DNA from: Siphonodentalium dalli
Lineage: Eukaryota > Mollusca > Scaphopoda > Gadilida > Siphonodentaliidae
Length of the DNA stretch: 64,000 bases
NCBI GenBank assembly: GCA_032622095.1
Contig: CP136064.1
Location: 258,767,863 to 258,831,862 of the forward strand
Direction of reading: 5' to 3'
Of the stretch, positions 11,430 to 22,956 are shown piece after piece. Within the stretch, counting starts at the first letter, position 1. Every line of letters starts with the position of its first letter. The translations under genes and the position numbers were made by a program. Under the pieces are notes generated by a model, which searched no databases, had not been told where the DNA came from, and worked only from the letters and a program-made list of their open reading frames with translations.

Positions 11430-13430
11430 AGGTAATTGATACGTGTTTCTGCGGCGGGGGAGTGCTCGGAGCTCAGCAGTCGGTGCATTTATGAAAACAT
11501 GTTTAAAATCCTGGATGGAACGTGTCTTTATTTGCCACCTGATCCCCTGTAAACCTCAAACAGTGGCGATACTAGCGTTTGTTTATTTGGGGTGGAGGGG
11601 GTCTCAAAACAGACCCTTGTTGTCTCTATCATAAGTGTTCTTGGAGCTCAGCGGTTGATGTAGAGTTCGCATTTGCGAAAACATGTATGACGTCCTGGAT
11701 GGAACGTTGCTTCGTTTGTCGTGTGATCTACTGGTGAACATCGGCCGTGGTGATAATTGATCATCTTTGTTGGGGTAGAGGGGTCTCCCTTGTTGTCGTG
11801 ACGTGGCAGAGGAGCTCGGTCAATTTATGAAATCATATTTAAAATCCTGGCTGGTTCGTATCTTCATATGCTATCTAATCTGATGAAACTCCAGCAGTGG
11901 CAACACCAGACCTAGTATCTTCGATGGGATGGAGTGCGGTCATAGGTAGACCCATGTTGTGGTGTTTTTATGGCAAGGGAGTGAAATATTTGTGAAAACA
12001 TGTTTACACTCGTAGTTGGAACTTGTCCCCATTTGTCATTTGATTGTTGGTCAAACTCAAGCGGTGGCTTATATCAGAATGTCTTCATTGGGGTGAAACC
12101 AGGCCCTCGTTATAAAATTTATGTGGCGATTGACTGTGATTGATTGTGTGCTTCGTAATCGATGCAGAGTCCACATTGATAAAAAAATAATATGTTTAAA
12201 CTCCTGGGTGGAACCTGTCCGCGTCTGCCATCTGATCTCTGGTGAAACTCCAACAGTGGCGATACCAGAGCGTCTCCGTTAACCCTTTACCCAACAAATC
12301 GGCCAAAACCGGCCAAATAAAGCTTCAACAGCCTAAAATATCTTCGGTCTGTCTCAATAGAACCATACACATATGGATATCATTGGAACCGGCTCCTTGA
12401 CCACATTGTGATAGTTACAGTTATGCCCTGTGCCAATGCATTCTCTTATATATGCGAGTCGACCATAGGTCGCCTCGCATATATAAGAGAATGCATTGGC
12501 CTAAACAAAATCTTTTTTTAACACTTTTTACCATTTTTTCTTACATTCTTTAACAATTTTATAATTTTTAATGTGTTAAGCCAATGCATTCTCTTATATA
12601 TGCGAGGCGACCTATGGTCGACTCGCATATATAAGAGAATGCATTGGCACAGGGACCTTCTGTTGGGTAAAGGGTTAAGGTGCAGGTGATCGTGGCCTGA
12701 CTCTAGTTATATATGTTTATGTAGCGATTGACTGTATGTAACGATCCTCGTTTTCATCTGCATCATTTCTGGTGAAACTCCAGCAGTCGACATACCAGAG
12801 TGTCTTCATTGTGGTGAAGGTGATCCGATCCAGACACTTCTTATTATGTTTCTGCGGCGGGGAGTGTTGGAAGTTCGGTAGTCGGTGCATTTATGAAATG
12901 TTTATAAACACCTAGTTGAATCGTGTCCTCGTTGGCCATCCGTATGATTACGGAGAAACTCTAACCACGGCGATGCTAGGCTAACTAGAGTGTCTCCGTT
13001 TGGGTGGAGGTGGTCCTATATATCCATACCGTCGTTATGTTTCTGCGGTGTGTCTGTGGGGGGGGGGGGGGGGGGGGGGTGGAGATCAGCAGCCGCCGCA
13101 TTTATGAAAACATATTTAATCGCCTGGATGGAATTTGTCGTCGCTTGTCATCTGATCTCCACGTGAAGCTCCATCAGTGGCGATACCAGAATTGTCCTGG
13201 TGTGTCTGTAGCGGTGGACATGTTGGACGCTCAGTAATCGATGCAGATTCCACATTTATAAGAACCTGTTTAAACTCCTGTTTGGAAAGTGTCTTCGTAT
13301 TCCAACTCAGCTATTAAGGTGAAGGGGTTTATAACCAGGCCCTTGTTACGACGTGGTTCTGTTGCTGGGAAGTGCTTACAAATCAGCAGTCGGTGCAGAT
13401 TTCGCACTTATGAATATGTTTGCAGTAACA
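11430..13430. repeat. Degenerate tandem array, unit about 150-210 bp, x about 8
   Basis: The anchor TGAAAACATGTTTAAAATCC plus CTGGATGGAACGTGTC recurs in diverged form at about 11490, 11676, 11827, 11992, 12182, 12893, 13103 and 13258. Each is followed by CATCTGATCTC-like, AACTCCARCAGTGGCGATAC and GGTGGAG/GTTATGTTTCTGCGG blocks. The array is split by the MITE at 12279-12678, so it predates that insertion. A long G-run lies at about 13058-13079. Confidence 0.75.
12279..12678. mobile_element. Complete twin-palindrome piggyBac-like MITE (TIR CCCTTTACCCAACA)
   Basis: TTAACCCTTTACCCAACA on the left is mirrored by TGTTGGGTAAAGGGTTAA on the right, with TTAA at both ends. A left arm of about 150 bp carries CGGCCAAAACCGGCC, itself an inverted repeat. 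Two near-perfect 67-bp palindromes follow, at 12433-12499 and 12581-12647, separated by an 81-bp T-rich spacer. The palindromes are in opposite orientation. Arms pair 26 bp, then a T/C mismatch, then CGACC-ATA-GGTCG. No coding frame. Relatives: 21869, 33477, 46556 and 59721. Confidence 0.85.
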
Positions 13431-13984
13431 TTAGAGACCATTTTGGGCATGCTTGTCAGTGGCGGCAGAGGGAATATGAATGTGGTTCAGAACACATCGA
13501 ATCTCCGTCTATAATGGCTCTCAGATACTTCAGGATTGTCCGCAAATTGGGAATTCTCTATATGATATGTCATATGTTTGCATATCGAGGCTATTTCTTC
13601 GCAAGTCCCTAACCGACAGCGTCTACGCGTATATTTATTCACATACAAGCGCAATTTCCTTATATATTCTATTTTGCCGCGTGATTCCTCATTCGCTAAA
13701 CCTGGTAATGTCGACTTTTGTCGTGAAATGCTCGTAGCCGGTGAAAGACTGAAAGAGTCGCAATAGTTTGTATTATACAACAACAATCATACATCCAATC
13801 CAAATAATATAACCATCAATCAACAAGGTCTGTGTTGTTATTCAGATTACCAGGATTATAGGACACGATGCACTTGTTTCTAAGGATTAGCGAGCATTTC
13901 TCGGCCTGAAGATCTTTCAGAGAAATGATCTATCCCATCTGGCAAATGGTCTTGGTACATTCTTCCCCAGCGTGATATTAAGAT
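13431..13984. other. Unassigned non-coding stretch
   Basis: Several overlapping short open frames exist on both strands at 13480-13786. None has a recognisable domain. Confidence 0.3.
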
Positions 13985-14100
13985 GCAAAGGGTGATTCAG
14001 GTGTTTGTTATCTGCTTTAGCTTGTTGTAGGCGGACAGCATAGATTGATATTAAAGATCATCTGTGTTGGGGAATTGCTCCAATAAATATCATGGGTTCT
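13985..14100. repeat. Dispersed repeat, intact copy
   Basis: GATTCAGGTGTTTGTTATCT through TTGGGGAATTGCTCCAATAA matches two fragments at about 14682-14729 and 15251-15325 that are separated by a TIR element. This intact copy shows the pre-insertion state. Confidence 0.7.
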
Positions 14101-14314
14101 TATACTTACTATGATGAGTGAATCAGAGTGATATGGGAATATATTTCCTTTCTGTCGACGCACTTAACTCTGGCCGGGTGGTCGACGCCGGTCGAACTCT
14201 CAATGAGTTTTAGCGTTCAGTTTTACGGTGTACCCTCTCTGTGTTAATATGTTTGAACTTAACGTTATATTAGGCAGCGGCGTTGGCATAATGGTCACAC
14301 GATGTCATATGGTC

Positions 14315-14587
14315 CTTTAGTTGAATAGTAGTTCTCTTCGGAAATGATCAGATAATAAGTTAAACATAGGCTGGACCGTTTGTTGAACTTATACACTATG
14401 TACACATCCCAAACAAATTTCCAATGGATATGATTGTTTTCGTCTGTACTTGTGTTTATCTGTTCGCCTGTTTCTCGTATGCTTAAATTATATTCCCTGA
14501 ACTACCTTCCAGTAGAATAATGGACCATTCGTTCGAATGTATAGTTTATAACTTAATGGGAGAATCCATTCAGCAAAGAAAGGGTTA
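14315..14587. mobile_element. Decayed TTAA MITE of the 'GCAGACGAC' family
   Basis: Reverse-oriented copy. It contains TAGTAGTTCTC, GATCAGATAATAAGTTAAAC, TTTGTTGAACTTA, TTCGTCTGTACTTG, CTTAATGGGAGAATCCATTC and the end AAGAAAGGGTTA. The left end is diverged. Confidence 0.5.
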
Positions 14588-14729
14588 CTTAACATTAATC
14601 CCAGAATGAAAACTTATATACATCTCTAGTACATGAGACCGAACCAGACCATTGGGGTTCTGAATTCATTGGTTTACAATGGATTATTCAGGTGTTTGTT
14701 GTTGCTTTAATTTTAACTGTAGGCTGACA

Positions 14730-15250
14730 CACCCCTGGTCAAGTGGTCCTGCAAATGTGCTGTGATGCTGGTGGGTCCTGCTGAATTGCTATGATGCTGT
14801 TAGGGCAAACTGATGCTGTTAAGAAAAAGTACCGTTATTTTTTCTAAAGTTGTCATTTTTGTGGTGTTTAGATAATCCGAGGGATTTGAGAAAAAGCCAG
14901 TGTCTGTATGAAACATTCAGGAACATATATATTTTTTGAAAAATTGAATAATGGCTGCGCTGGTGTTTGTAAAACCACATGAATAGCCAAATTGATTAGA
15001 GTCGATTTCCAACAACTAATGCAATTAGTATTACAAGTTACAACTATTTCGCAAAATATATGTTTCTCTAATATTTGATACAAATAATGGCTTTTCCTTG
15101 ATATGCTCCGATTATTCGAAATCCACAAACTTTATAAAAAATAACGGTACTTGTTCTTAACAGCATCAGTTTGTTCTAACAGCATCATAGCAATTCAGCA
15201 GGACCCAACCGCATCATAGCACATTTGCAGGACCACTTGACCAGGGGTGG
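14730..15250. mobile_element. TIR element (TIR CACCCCTGGTCAAGTGGTCC, about 100 bp)
   Basis: The left arm CACCCCTGGTCAAGTGGTCC, then GCTGTGATGCTGG, GGGTCCTGCTGAATTGC and AAAAAGTACCGTTATTTTTT, is repeated in inverse order and complement at 15130-15250. It sits inside an older dispersed repeat whose intact copy is at 13985-14100. Comparison suggests GACA as the target duplication. A diverged homologous element lies at about 55938-56440. The small minus-strand open frame inside is not supported as coding. Confidence 0.75.
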
Positions 15251-15390
15251 GACATCATAGATTATTAAAGATCAACTCTGTTGGGGAATTGCTCCAATAA
15301 ATATCATTGGTTCTTATACTTACTATCATTTTGAAATTGGAATTGTTGTCAATCAAACTCCATTCAAAATATTGTTATAACAGCATCGAG

Positions 15391-15632
15391 TTAATGAACC
15401 ATTTCACGACGGGAGCTGCGCTGGTGCAGCATTAAAGATAATGTGCAATTGCATTCTCGTATATATGCGAGTATCTCATGTAGGGAGCCTCGCATTTAAA
15501 AGAGAATATGCTGGCTTACAAGGTCAAGGTAAATATTGTTAGGCCTATGTATTCTCTTATATATGCGAGTCTCCATATATGGGAGACTCGCATATATAAG
15601 AGAATGCATTTGGCACATGGTTTCATTGACTC
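15391..15632. mobile_element. Decayed MITE of the 'GGGAGCTGCGCTGGTGCAGCA' family
   Basis: The left end CACGACGGGAGCTGCGCTGG matches the copies at 9480, 38787 and 52934. Two palindromic units follow, at about 15451-15510 and 15545-15608. The second has a TCTCCATATATGGGAGA centre. The right terminal repeat is mostly lost. Confidence 0.65.
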
Positions 15633-15839
15633 CAATAATGTGATGCAATTATCATGTTTTTTATTCGTTCAAAATTTCAAATCGATTATCAATGAATAAC
15701 ATACGAGATAAGGTGCATTATACGAGGGAAACTTACTTTTTTTTAGGTGTTTATGTAATATGAATATAGTTTGGCGTCCTTTTTGTCGGTATACCTTCTG
15801 TGTGTTGCTATGTTTGAACTCGACATTATATTAGACAAT

Positions 15840-15945
15840 GGTATGGGCATAATGATCAGAAGAGGGCTGAGCCTGGTTTAATTTGTCTAGCAATGAGAGA
15901 GTCGGTTCGAATCCCCGATGTGGTTGTGTAGATATCCAGACAAGG
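15840..15945 (+). repeat. Possible tRNA-derived SINE remnant
   Basis: GGTTCGAATCC at about 15904 is a good internal promoter B box. The upstream stretch TTTGTCTAGCAATGAG only weakly resembles an A box. A related stretch (GTTTAATGTGTCTGGGAACG) follows at about 15965. No cloverleaf could be drawn, so this is not called a tRNA gene. Confidence 0.3.
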
Positions 15946-16589
15946 GGAGGGTAAAGTTAAACCCGGTTTAATGTGTCTGGGAACGTTTGTAAATTGTTTA
16001 GTGTGGTCGGTCTCAATGCAGTTATTTTGTCCAGCAAAAATAACTATATAAACGGTCTGTTCTCCACTACTGAGACCCATAAACTCCTGAAATGTCCATT
16101 AATGCTACAACGACGCGAGACTCGAAATAAAAAACCAACAACCAACCAACATTGGTAATAGTCATTGCGGTGAACTTATAGCTATCAGCGACTTTTGATG
16201 TTGCAGATCTTATTGTGTGATCACCTCATTGAGGTAAGAGTGCCGCAATGCTCGGTATAACAAACATGTGGGTTGTGTTGGTAAGGGTGGAACGTCATCA
16301 TCACTGTGTTCATCGAAATGAGTAATTGAAGCGAAATAGCTAGTCAAGAGTTTCGTTGTAATACGTTGTCTAAAGAACCACCATGGTTTATATTCCGAAC
16401 AAAAACCATTATTGTCACGAGCGCATAGTTTATTGATAACAACTGTTTATGAGTATAGGCATATCACTCAAATCTGCAGGTGTTTCGAAACCAGGATTCT
16501 TGGAAGGCGGTATATAATGAGTTCAGTTGAACCCAAGAAGCAAATAATTGGACTCTGTTCTGGAAGGGTGGGGATAAGTACGTGACCCT

Positions 16590-16760
16590 ATCAGTGTATA
16601 GGTGTATACCTACTCGCTGATTCGTAGGTGATGATATAACGCGGATAACTGTTAGGGCCATGATATGGTGATACAACAAATGTTATCTAATACCGCGATA
16701 TAAACACAAACGTTTTTTGGCCATCAACTTCTACCAAACATGTTTTGCGATTTCATCTCA
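16590..16760. repeat. Dispersed repeat; other copies at about 17400-17565 and 19150-19260
   Basis: Three diverged copies share GATGATATAACGCGGATAAC, CTGTTAGGGCC, GTGATATAACAAATGTTATC, TAATACYGCGATATAAACAC and, in two copies, CCACTTCTAGCAAACA and TTTTGCGATT. None is coding. Confidence 0.6.
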
Positions 16761-16844
16761 AAAAGTATTATCCTCCGCATTGTTGCTGTATAGTGGGAGT
16801 CAGTCCTTCATTTCATCAAATGAATTTAATAAATGAATGTAGTG

Positions 16845-16935
16845 TGAGTGTGTGTGAGTGAGGGTGCGTGCGTGTGTGTGTCTGTCTGTATGAATGTCTG
16901 TCTGTGTGAATGTCTGTGTATCTGTGCGTGTGTTA
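16845..16935. repeat. GT-rich microsatellite
   Basis: Imperfect TGTGTGAGTG / TGTCTGTCTG iterations. The open frames on both strands are low-complexity products of this tract. Confidence 0.75.
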
Positions 16936-17749
16936 TTGGTGGATACGGCGCTGTGGTCGTTGGGGCACATTGTGTGAACCGCGCGCGAAGTGGCTTTTTG
17001 AAATTAATTATTCCCCTACAAAAGCTGAACGTACTCTTATTTATTTTCATAAAATATGCCGAGAATTTTTAGACTAGCCACGCAGCACATAAAGTCAGCA
17101 CAATATTAGATATCCAAGTACTTATTAACGATTGCATGATCGAAATAAATAACTGGCTTCAGAGTTTTGAAAAGCATGCCCTATCATTCTGCTGACCGCT
17201 GTTAATGATTAGGTCAACAATTTGTGACATCGTGTTCGTGTTACGGTCTGTGTGTTATTGGGTTATGACACGGGCGAACCAATTAGCAGTTGACAAATCA
17301 CCTAACAGGATTCAGTGTAACACAGACGGGATATGTAAACATTATGTCGTGTCATGTAAGGTTTACCGTCACCGACTCACCGTAAACATACCAGTGTGCA
17401 TACACATTGATTCCCATGTGATCATGGTGATGATATATAGCGCCACTTACTGTTAGGACTAGAATCACGGTGATATAACAAATGTAATCTAATACGGCTA
17501 TAAACACAACAAACTTTTGGATCTCCACTTCTAGCAAACAGATGTTTTGCGATTATAACCCTCCACATGGTGGCTATAACAGAAGCCAACACTCTCTTGG
17601 TATATCCTACATTTCAACAAATGCATTTTGTCGCATAATGTGAGGGGAAACATGACCAGCCACCCGCATCATCTATATCTTGGCTGTATACACTCCTCAA
17701 TTTTGTTTACCCATTCGTAGTTTCTCTCACCCACTCTGATGTGATTCTT

Positions 17750-18340
17750 TAGACCAAGTCTTCTCGGTCCACACCAGCTTGGGATATCGGTTGATGCTCT
17801 TTTGGACCGAGTTCCGCCCCGTTACTCTTCTATAACATACTTTCACCGAAAGACATTCTACATTTACACGTAGAGCATGGGCATTCACATGAACCCTGAA
17901 TCTGATTAATCATCTGACATGTCCGTGATCAATCTGTCTTCAAAATGATATATCATTTACCGTGATAGAAAAGGGTAAAGTAATGATACGATCGTTTAAC
18001 ATATTGTGTACATACATTTCTGATAGCGCAACAAATCGAAATTCTATGGAGAACGAGGCTTTGTTTGCTTATAAATCTCGTTGCTTTGACATTCAACGGA
18101 CCTCTGATATACGCATGTTTCATAGCATCATGTTGGGAAAGGCGTCCTCTATGTTCATATATGCAAAGCGTCCATTTGACCTAACCCGAAGGCATACACG
18201 CACGATAATTCCCGCCCACGATTCTGGGCTTAAAGTATGTTTTATATATATATAGAAGAATAACGGGATGGGACTCGGTCCAAAACAGCATCAACCCAAC
18301 GAATATCCCAAGCTGTTGTGGACTGAGAAGACTTGGTCTA
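17750..18340. mobile_element. TIR element with about 90-bp arms (TAGACCAAGTCTTCTC)
   Basis: Left arm TAGACCAAGTCTTCTCGGTC, CACACCAGCTTGGGATAT, TTGATGCTCTTTTGGACCGA and GTTACTCTTCTATA is complemented by the right arm ending GAGAAGACTTGGTCTA. The 97-codon open frame inside (17962-18255) resembles no transposase I know. The element is probably non-autonomous. Confidence 0.75.
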
Positions 18341-19560
18341 GTGATTATTATGCTTTTTCTCTCCTCTCTATCTCATTTTCTCTCTAATTTTCTTTCTTTT
18401 CTTGTTTCTCTCTCCTTTTGTTTGACTTTTTTTCTTTTTCGGTCAGGTAACTTTTCTTTCTCTAGTTTATCTATTTTCTTACGTAAATGTGTATTTTCCC
18501 TTGTTTTGTCATAACTTGTGTGTAATTATGTTTCTGTTTACTCTGTTGTATTTCATATATTTCATGTACTCTTCATTATTGGAGGAAATAATATTTGAGA
18601 TCAGTCGAAACCAGAAGCAAATAATTAGACTTATGTGTGTATATTTTTATGGTTCAATTCGCGTTGTCAACGGACTGACCTGTACCACAACTCTGATCTG
18701 AGCACTGGAACTACTAAATTTTAGTGCTAAATACGATTGTTTTGTCGATAGTGACACCAGTTGTTAAATTTTAAAATAGAGCTAAAATAATTCACGTTTA
18801 TTGATATATGATTTTCTCAAACAATTATAAAAGAAGAGATCTGAGTTGGAATAAGCGGCGGTGATTAGCTGGAATTATTTTGGAAACGGACGAAATACAC
18901 CAGTGGATTTGACGGAAAAAATAAGCATGCTGTGATTTTGAATGCCACTTTTTACACACATCCAATCGTCGATAAAGTGCTTACCAGTGATCAGCTGTTT
19001 TCTTAATATCACTCCAGAACTAAAGACGCCAGGAGTCGATAAATAAAAATAATTAAGCAAAGGCGTTTTCTTGAATTATGACGTCGCCATTAACAAAAAT
19101 GGATCAGAGTTGTTGATGCAGAGCAGGTTGTTTGACTAAGCTGTGCATGCCTCCCCGTTGATTCGCAGGTGATGATATAACAGCGATTACTGTTAGGGCC
19201 AGGTTTACAGTGATATAACAAATGTTATCTAATACTGCGATATAAACACAAAGCTTGCCAAATTGAATTCCTGCAGCTTCAATTCTCTGGCAAAGATTGT
19301 GGGAAAGTTCTGTCTATGACAAAGCAATCAAAGAAGGATAAACGAGAGACCAACATAACGCGCATTTCACTCACTGGTATTTTTAGATGGCACACTGTAC
19401 TGAAGGTAGAAGAAAAAGCAGGTATATTTTTTATTATCCTATAGAGTATATAGTGAAGTGAGCTTGTGGCCGAGCAGCATATTATTCCTAGGTTATAATC
19501 CACGCGGCTTCAAGGTAATTCCGAGTGGTTAGTCCATCATCTACATTTAGTACATGGTGG
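18341..19560. other. Unassigned non-coding stretch with pyrimidine tract
   Basis: A C/T-rich tract runs from about 18357 to 18480. One copy of a dispersed repeat lies at about 19150-19260. No supported gene. Confidence 0.35.
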
Positions 19561-19564
19561 GTGA

Positions 19565-20620
19565 AGTGTGGTTGATTGGGGGGGGGGGGGGGGGTGGGAA
19601 TCGTCGTTTCCGTCGCTATGTCATATCTCGACATTGTCAGTTTTATGGGTAGGGGAAAGAACACACAGATGGTTAATTTCACCTGGAATTCACCCCACTG
19701 CTCGTAAAAACAACCAACAACCACTGACAAACAAACTCTTGGTCAGGGTGGGGGGCGGAAAAAAAACTGCAGACACAGGGTGGAAAAAAATGTTTTCTTC
19801 GGTTTGGGTACCCCCCCCCCCCCCAAAAAAAAAACAGCAAAAAACTGCAGTTTTTTTCCACTGACCATTTGCCCCCCCCCCCCCCCCAGAAAAATCAAAT
19901 CTACCCCAGCCGGACAACAACTCGGTTTGACCGGAAACCGAAAAAAACACCGGAGCATACAATTCACGAGAAGGTGCTTGGTAACTTAGTTTAGATTATT
20001 ATGACTAAAATGGTCATTGTCTACCAGTAGAACGCAGATTTGTACCTCGTGATGTCATGCCATGTACAAACATGTATATTGGTGATCGCAACGCTTTGTA
20101 TGCACTTTAAAAAATGACAACTAGTCATTACCTCGACTTTGAAAAAGATGCAAATGAGATGAGTGAGATACCAGCATATAACTGTTTTCTGATACCATTG
20201 GAGGAGAAATTGTTTAATACATGGGATAGTTCTGCAGTAAAAATTTGCCAGATGAGCGATCGCAGGGTAGAATTCTGCATTCGACTGGTAGACACTGACA
20301 TAGTCGGTATTTTAAGATGGTTAATGGGGTCAATATCACATGTAAACCAAGACAGTGGTTATCCAAAATTGTTTTAGGTGGATTGTACTACTCATGTATA
20401 TATGATTTGGATATTAAGGTTAATCCATATTCTATAAAATGAGAGAAAATTGAAGTTGTGAGTCTGAAAATACATATTTGGAAAAAAATTACATGCAAAT
20501 TTTTTCCGACAACCCCCCCCCCCCCTAAATGAATAAGGAAAAATTTACGTGTAAATTTTTGACGCCTATGTACCCCCCCCCACCCCCGGTACGTTGTGTC
20601 CCGCAGTTTTTTCCGCCCCC
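19565..20620. repeat. Cluster of poly-G / poly-C runs and A-runs
   Basis: G-runs (about 19578-19595) and C-runs (about 19810-19824, 19872-19887, 20513-20525, 20572-20586) lie among A-tracts and shared GGCGGAAAAAAACTGCAG-like stretches in both orientations (about 19752 and 20601). Open frames through them are low complexity. An 87-codon frame at 20114-20377 has no recognised domain. Confidence 0.6.
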
Positions 20621-20754
20621 CTGTCTTGGTGGGGTTTATAGTCGCAGTAATGTCTTGTAGCTGTATGGAATCCGTGGATAAAGTTGCCCAGAATCTCTAA
20701 AACATAGATCAGGTTCCTCAAAACCTCAAAAACGATGGTGTCACCCCTCTCCAT

Positions 20755-21640
20755 GAATACCAGTTTACTGTTTACAGAGAGGGTGAGTGCTGAATGCCAG
20801 TTTACATGCGGAGGGGGTGAATACTTAATGTCATGCAGTTTGCAAATGGGGTGAATACTGAATGCCAGTTTGGGGGTGAATACTGAGTGCTAGTTTACAT
20901 AGGGGTGAATACTGAATGCCAGTTTTCAGAGGGGTGAATACTGAATCTAAGTTAGCAGAGGGGTGAATACTGAGTGCCAGTTAACAGTGGGTGGATACTG
21001 AATGCAAGTTAACATATGGGGTATGCTATGCATACTGAATGCCAGTTAACATATGTGGTGAATACTGAATGCCAGTTACCAGACGAGGTGCATACTGAAT
21101 GCCAGTTAACAGATGGGGTGAATACTGAATGCCATTTACCAGACGATGTGCATATTGAATGTCAGTTAACGGTATATTCTTCATGTAAGAATATACGAAA
21201 CCACGCACCACCTTCCATTCTCAATATGTGTTAGGGTTAGGGTTATGGTTAGGGATAGGGCAAGGATTAGGGCTAGGGTTAGGGCTAGGATTAGGGTTAG
21301 AGTTAGGGTTAGTGTACCCAGTTAACAGAGTGTGTGAATACTGAATGCCACTTACCATAGGGGATGAATACTGAAGCCAACTAACTGAATACTGAATACT
21401 GAAAGGTATTTAGCAGATGGGGTGAATACAGAATGTCAGTTAGCAGATGGTTGAATACGCAATGCCAGATAACATAGGGCGTATGGGATGGTTACTGAAT
21501 GCCATATAACAAATGGGGTGAATACTGAATGCCAACTAACAGACCGGATGAACACTGAGTGATATTTACAAAGAGTGGGTGAATTATGAATGCCAGTTAA
21601 CCGAGGGGGGGGGGGGGTACTGAATACCGGTTAACAAATT
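20755..21640. repeat. Minisatellite, unit about 30-38 bp (GTGAATACTGAATGCCAGTTAAC)
   Basis: About two dozen variable units of GAATACTGAATGCCAGTTA plus ACAGAGGGGT occur. Spacing is fairly regular in the centre and degenerate at the edges. A telomere-like tract interrupts the array at 21231-21312. Confidence 0.85.
21231..21312 (+). repeat. Interstitial telomere-like (TTAGGG)n tract
   Basis: About 82 bp of TTAGGG units with variants (TTATGG, ATAGGG, CTAGGG, TTAGAG). TTAGGG is the ancestral animal telomere repeat, kept in molluscs, annelids and deuterostomes. The same minisatellite lies on both sides, so this is an internal insertion, not a chromosome end. Confidence 0.85.
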
Positions 21641-21868
21641 ATGTGAATGAAGGACATATATATCACACTTCAATACCATCTATATTTTCATCATTTGTTT
21701 CTATAGTAATCTGCTAAAATGTACCGGATACGACGCTGCTGATATATGACTATGCGTGCCTGTCACGGGCTAACTAGCGAACGAGACCAGAAAAGGGATA
21801 CATTGAACATTTTAGCCATAAAATACCAAAATCGCGTAACAGCTTTTTATTTGAATCTCGAATAACAT

Positions 21869-22267
21869 TTAACCCTTTACCCAACAGAAGGGCCCTGTGC
21901 CAATGCATTCTCTTATATATGCGAGTCGACCATAGGTCGCCTCGCATATATAAGAGAATGCATTGGCTTAACACATTAAAAATTATAAAATTGTTAAAGA
22001 ATGTAAGAAAAAATGATAAAAAGTGTTAAAAAAAGATTTTTTTTAGGCCAATGCATTCTCTTATATATGCGAGGCGACCTATGGTCGACTCGCATATATA
22101 AGAGAATGCATTGGCACAGGGCTAACTGTAACTATCACAATGTGGTCAAGGAGCCGGTTCCAATGATATCCATATTTGTATGGTTCTATTGAGACAGACC
22201 GAAGATATTTTAGGCTGTTGAAGCTTTATTTGTCCGGTTTTGGCCGGTTTGTTGGGTAAAGGGTTAA
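21869..22267. mobile_element. Complete twin-palindrome piggyBac-like MITE
   Basis: Same family as 12279-12678 but in the opposite orientation. TTAACCCTTTACCCAACA is on the left and GTTGGGTAAAGGGTTAA on the right, with the GGCCGGTTTTGGCCGG-type inverted repeat near the right end. Palindromes lie at 21900-21966 and 22048-22114. Confidence 0.85.
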
Positions 22268-22651
22268 GACGGGTGTGTGAATCATGAATACCCACGAACA
22301 GCGGGTGTGAATATCGCCGCGTATCGCCTGAACAATGTCTGAATCCCGCGTACCAAACAGTGGGGTAACACCCTCAGAAACCCTGTTGGTGTTACCCAGC
22401 ATTTACAACTTTGTATATACTTCTGTGTCAATATCCTATCATGTAACCTGGATCAGAGAATAAAGCATTATCATAAAGCATTATCACAGATCTCACTCGC
22501 TGGAAAGGAGGATTTATATATTGGACAACATATATGCTATATACTATAGAAATGTATAGAAATGTGTACCGAAAACATTCTCGACAGTGAGTTCCAAGAA
22601 CTCACAACCTGAATCTCAATCACACGCCGATAACACCATTTATGTAGCACA

Positions 22652-22956
22652 TACAGTAATGCCCTAAGTAATCGACTCCTTAACCACAGCAGAATTATAG
22701 GTGACTTTTCAGGATTTAGTCGGAAATATGGCTTGTTGCCATTCATTGGAAAGCTCTCACCACAGCATAATTATTGGTAACTTTTCAGGATTTAGTCGGA
22801 AATATGGCTTGTTGCCATTCATCGGAAAGCTCTCAGTGAGAGCTTTATGAATGGCAACAAGCCATATTTCCGACTAAATCCTGAAAAGTTACCCATAAAT
22901 TAATTCTGCTGTGCATGTAGTTTAAGCTTGGAGTCGATTACTTAGGGCATTACTGT
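22652..22956. mobile_element. Long hairpin (foldback) element with duplicated left arm
   Basis: ACAGTAATGCCCTAAGTAAT and GACTCC on the left are complemented at 22930-22956. The inner arm GACTTTTCAGGATTTAGTCG through GGCTTGTTGCCATTCAT occurs twice on the left (about 22690 and 22769). It occurs once, inverted, on the right (about 22850-22892), next to a GCTCTCAGTGAGAGC turn. The shape suggests a snap-back structure. Confidence 0.8.

Noticed and set aside
17962-18255. 97-codon frame inside a TIR element as transposase
   Set aside because: Too short, with no DDE-type or HTH motif visible.
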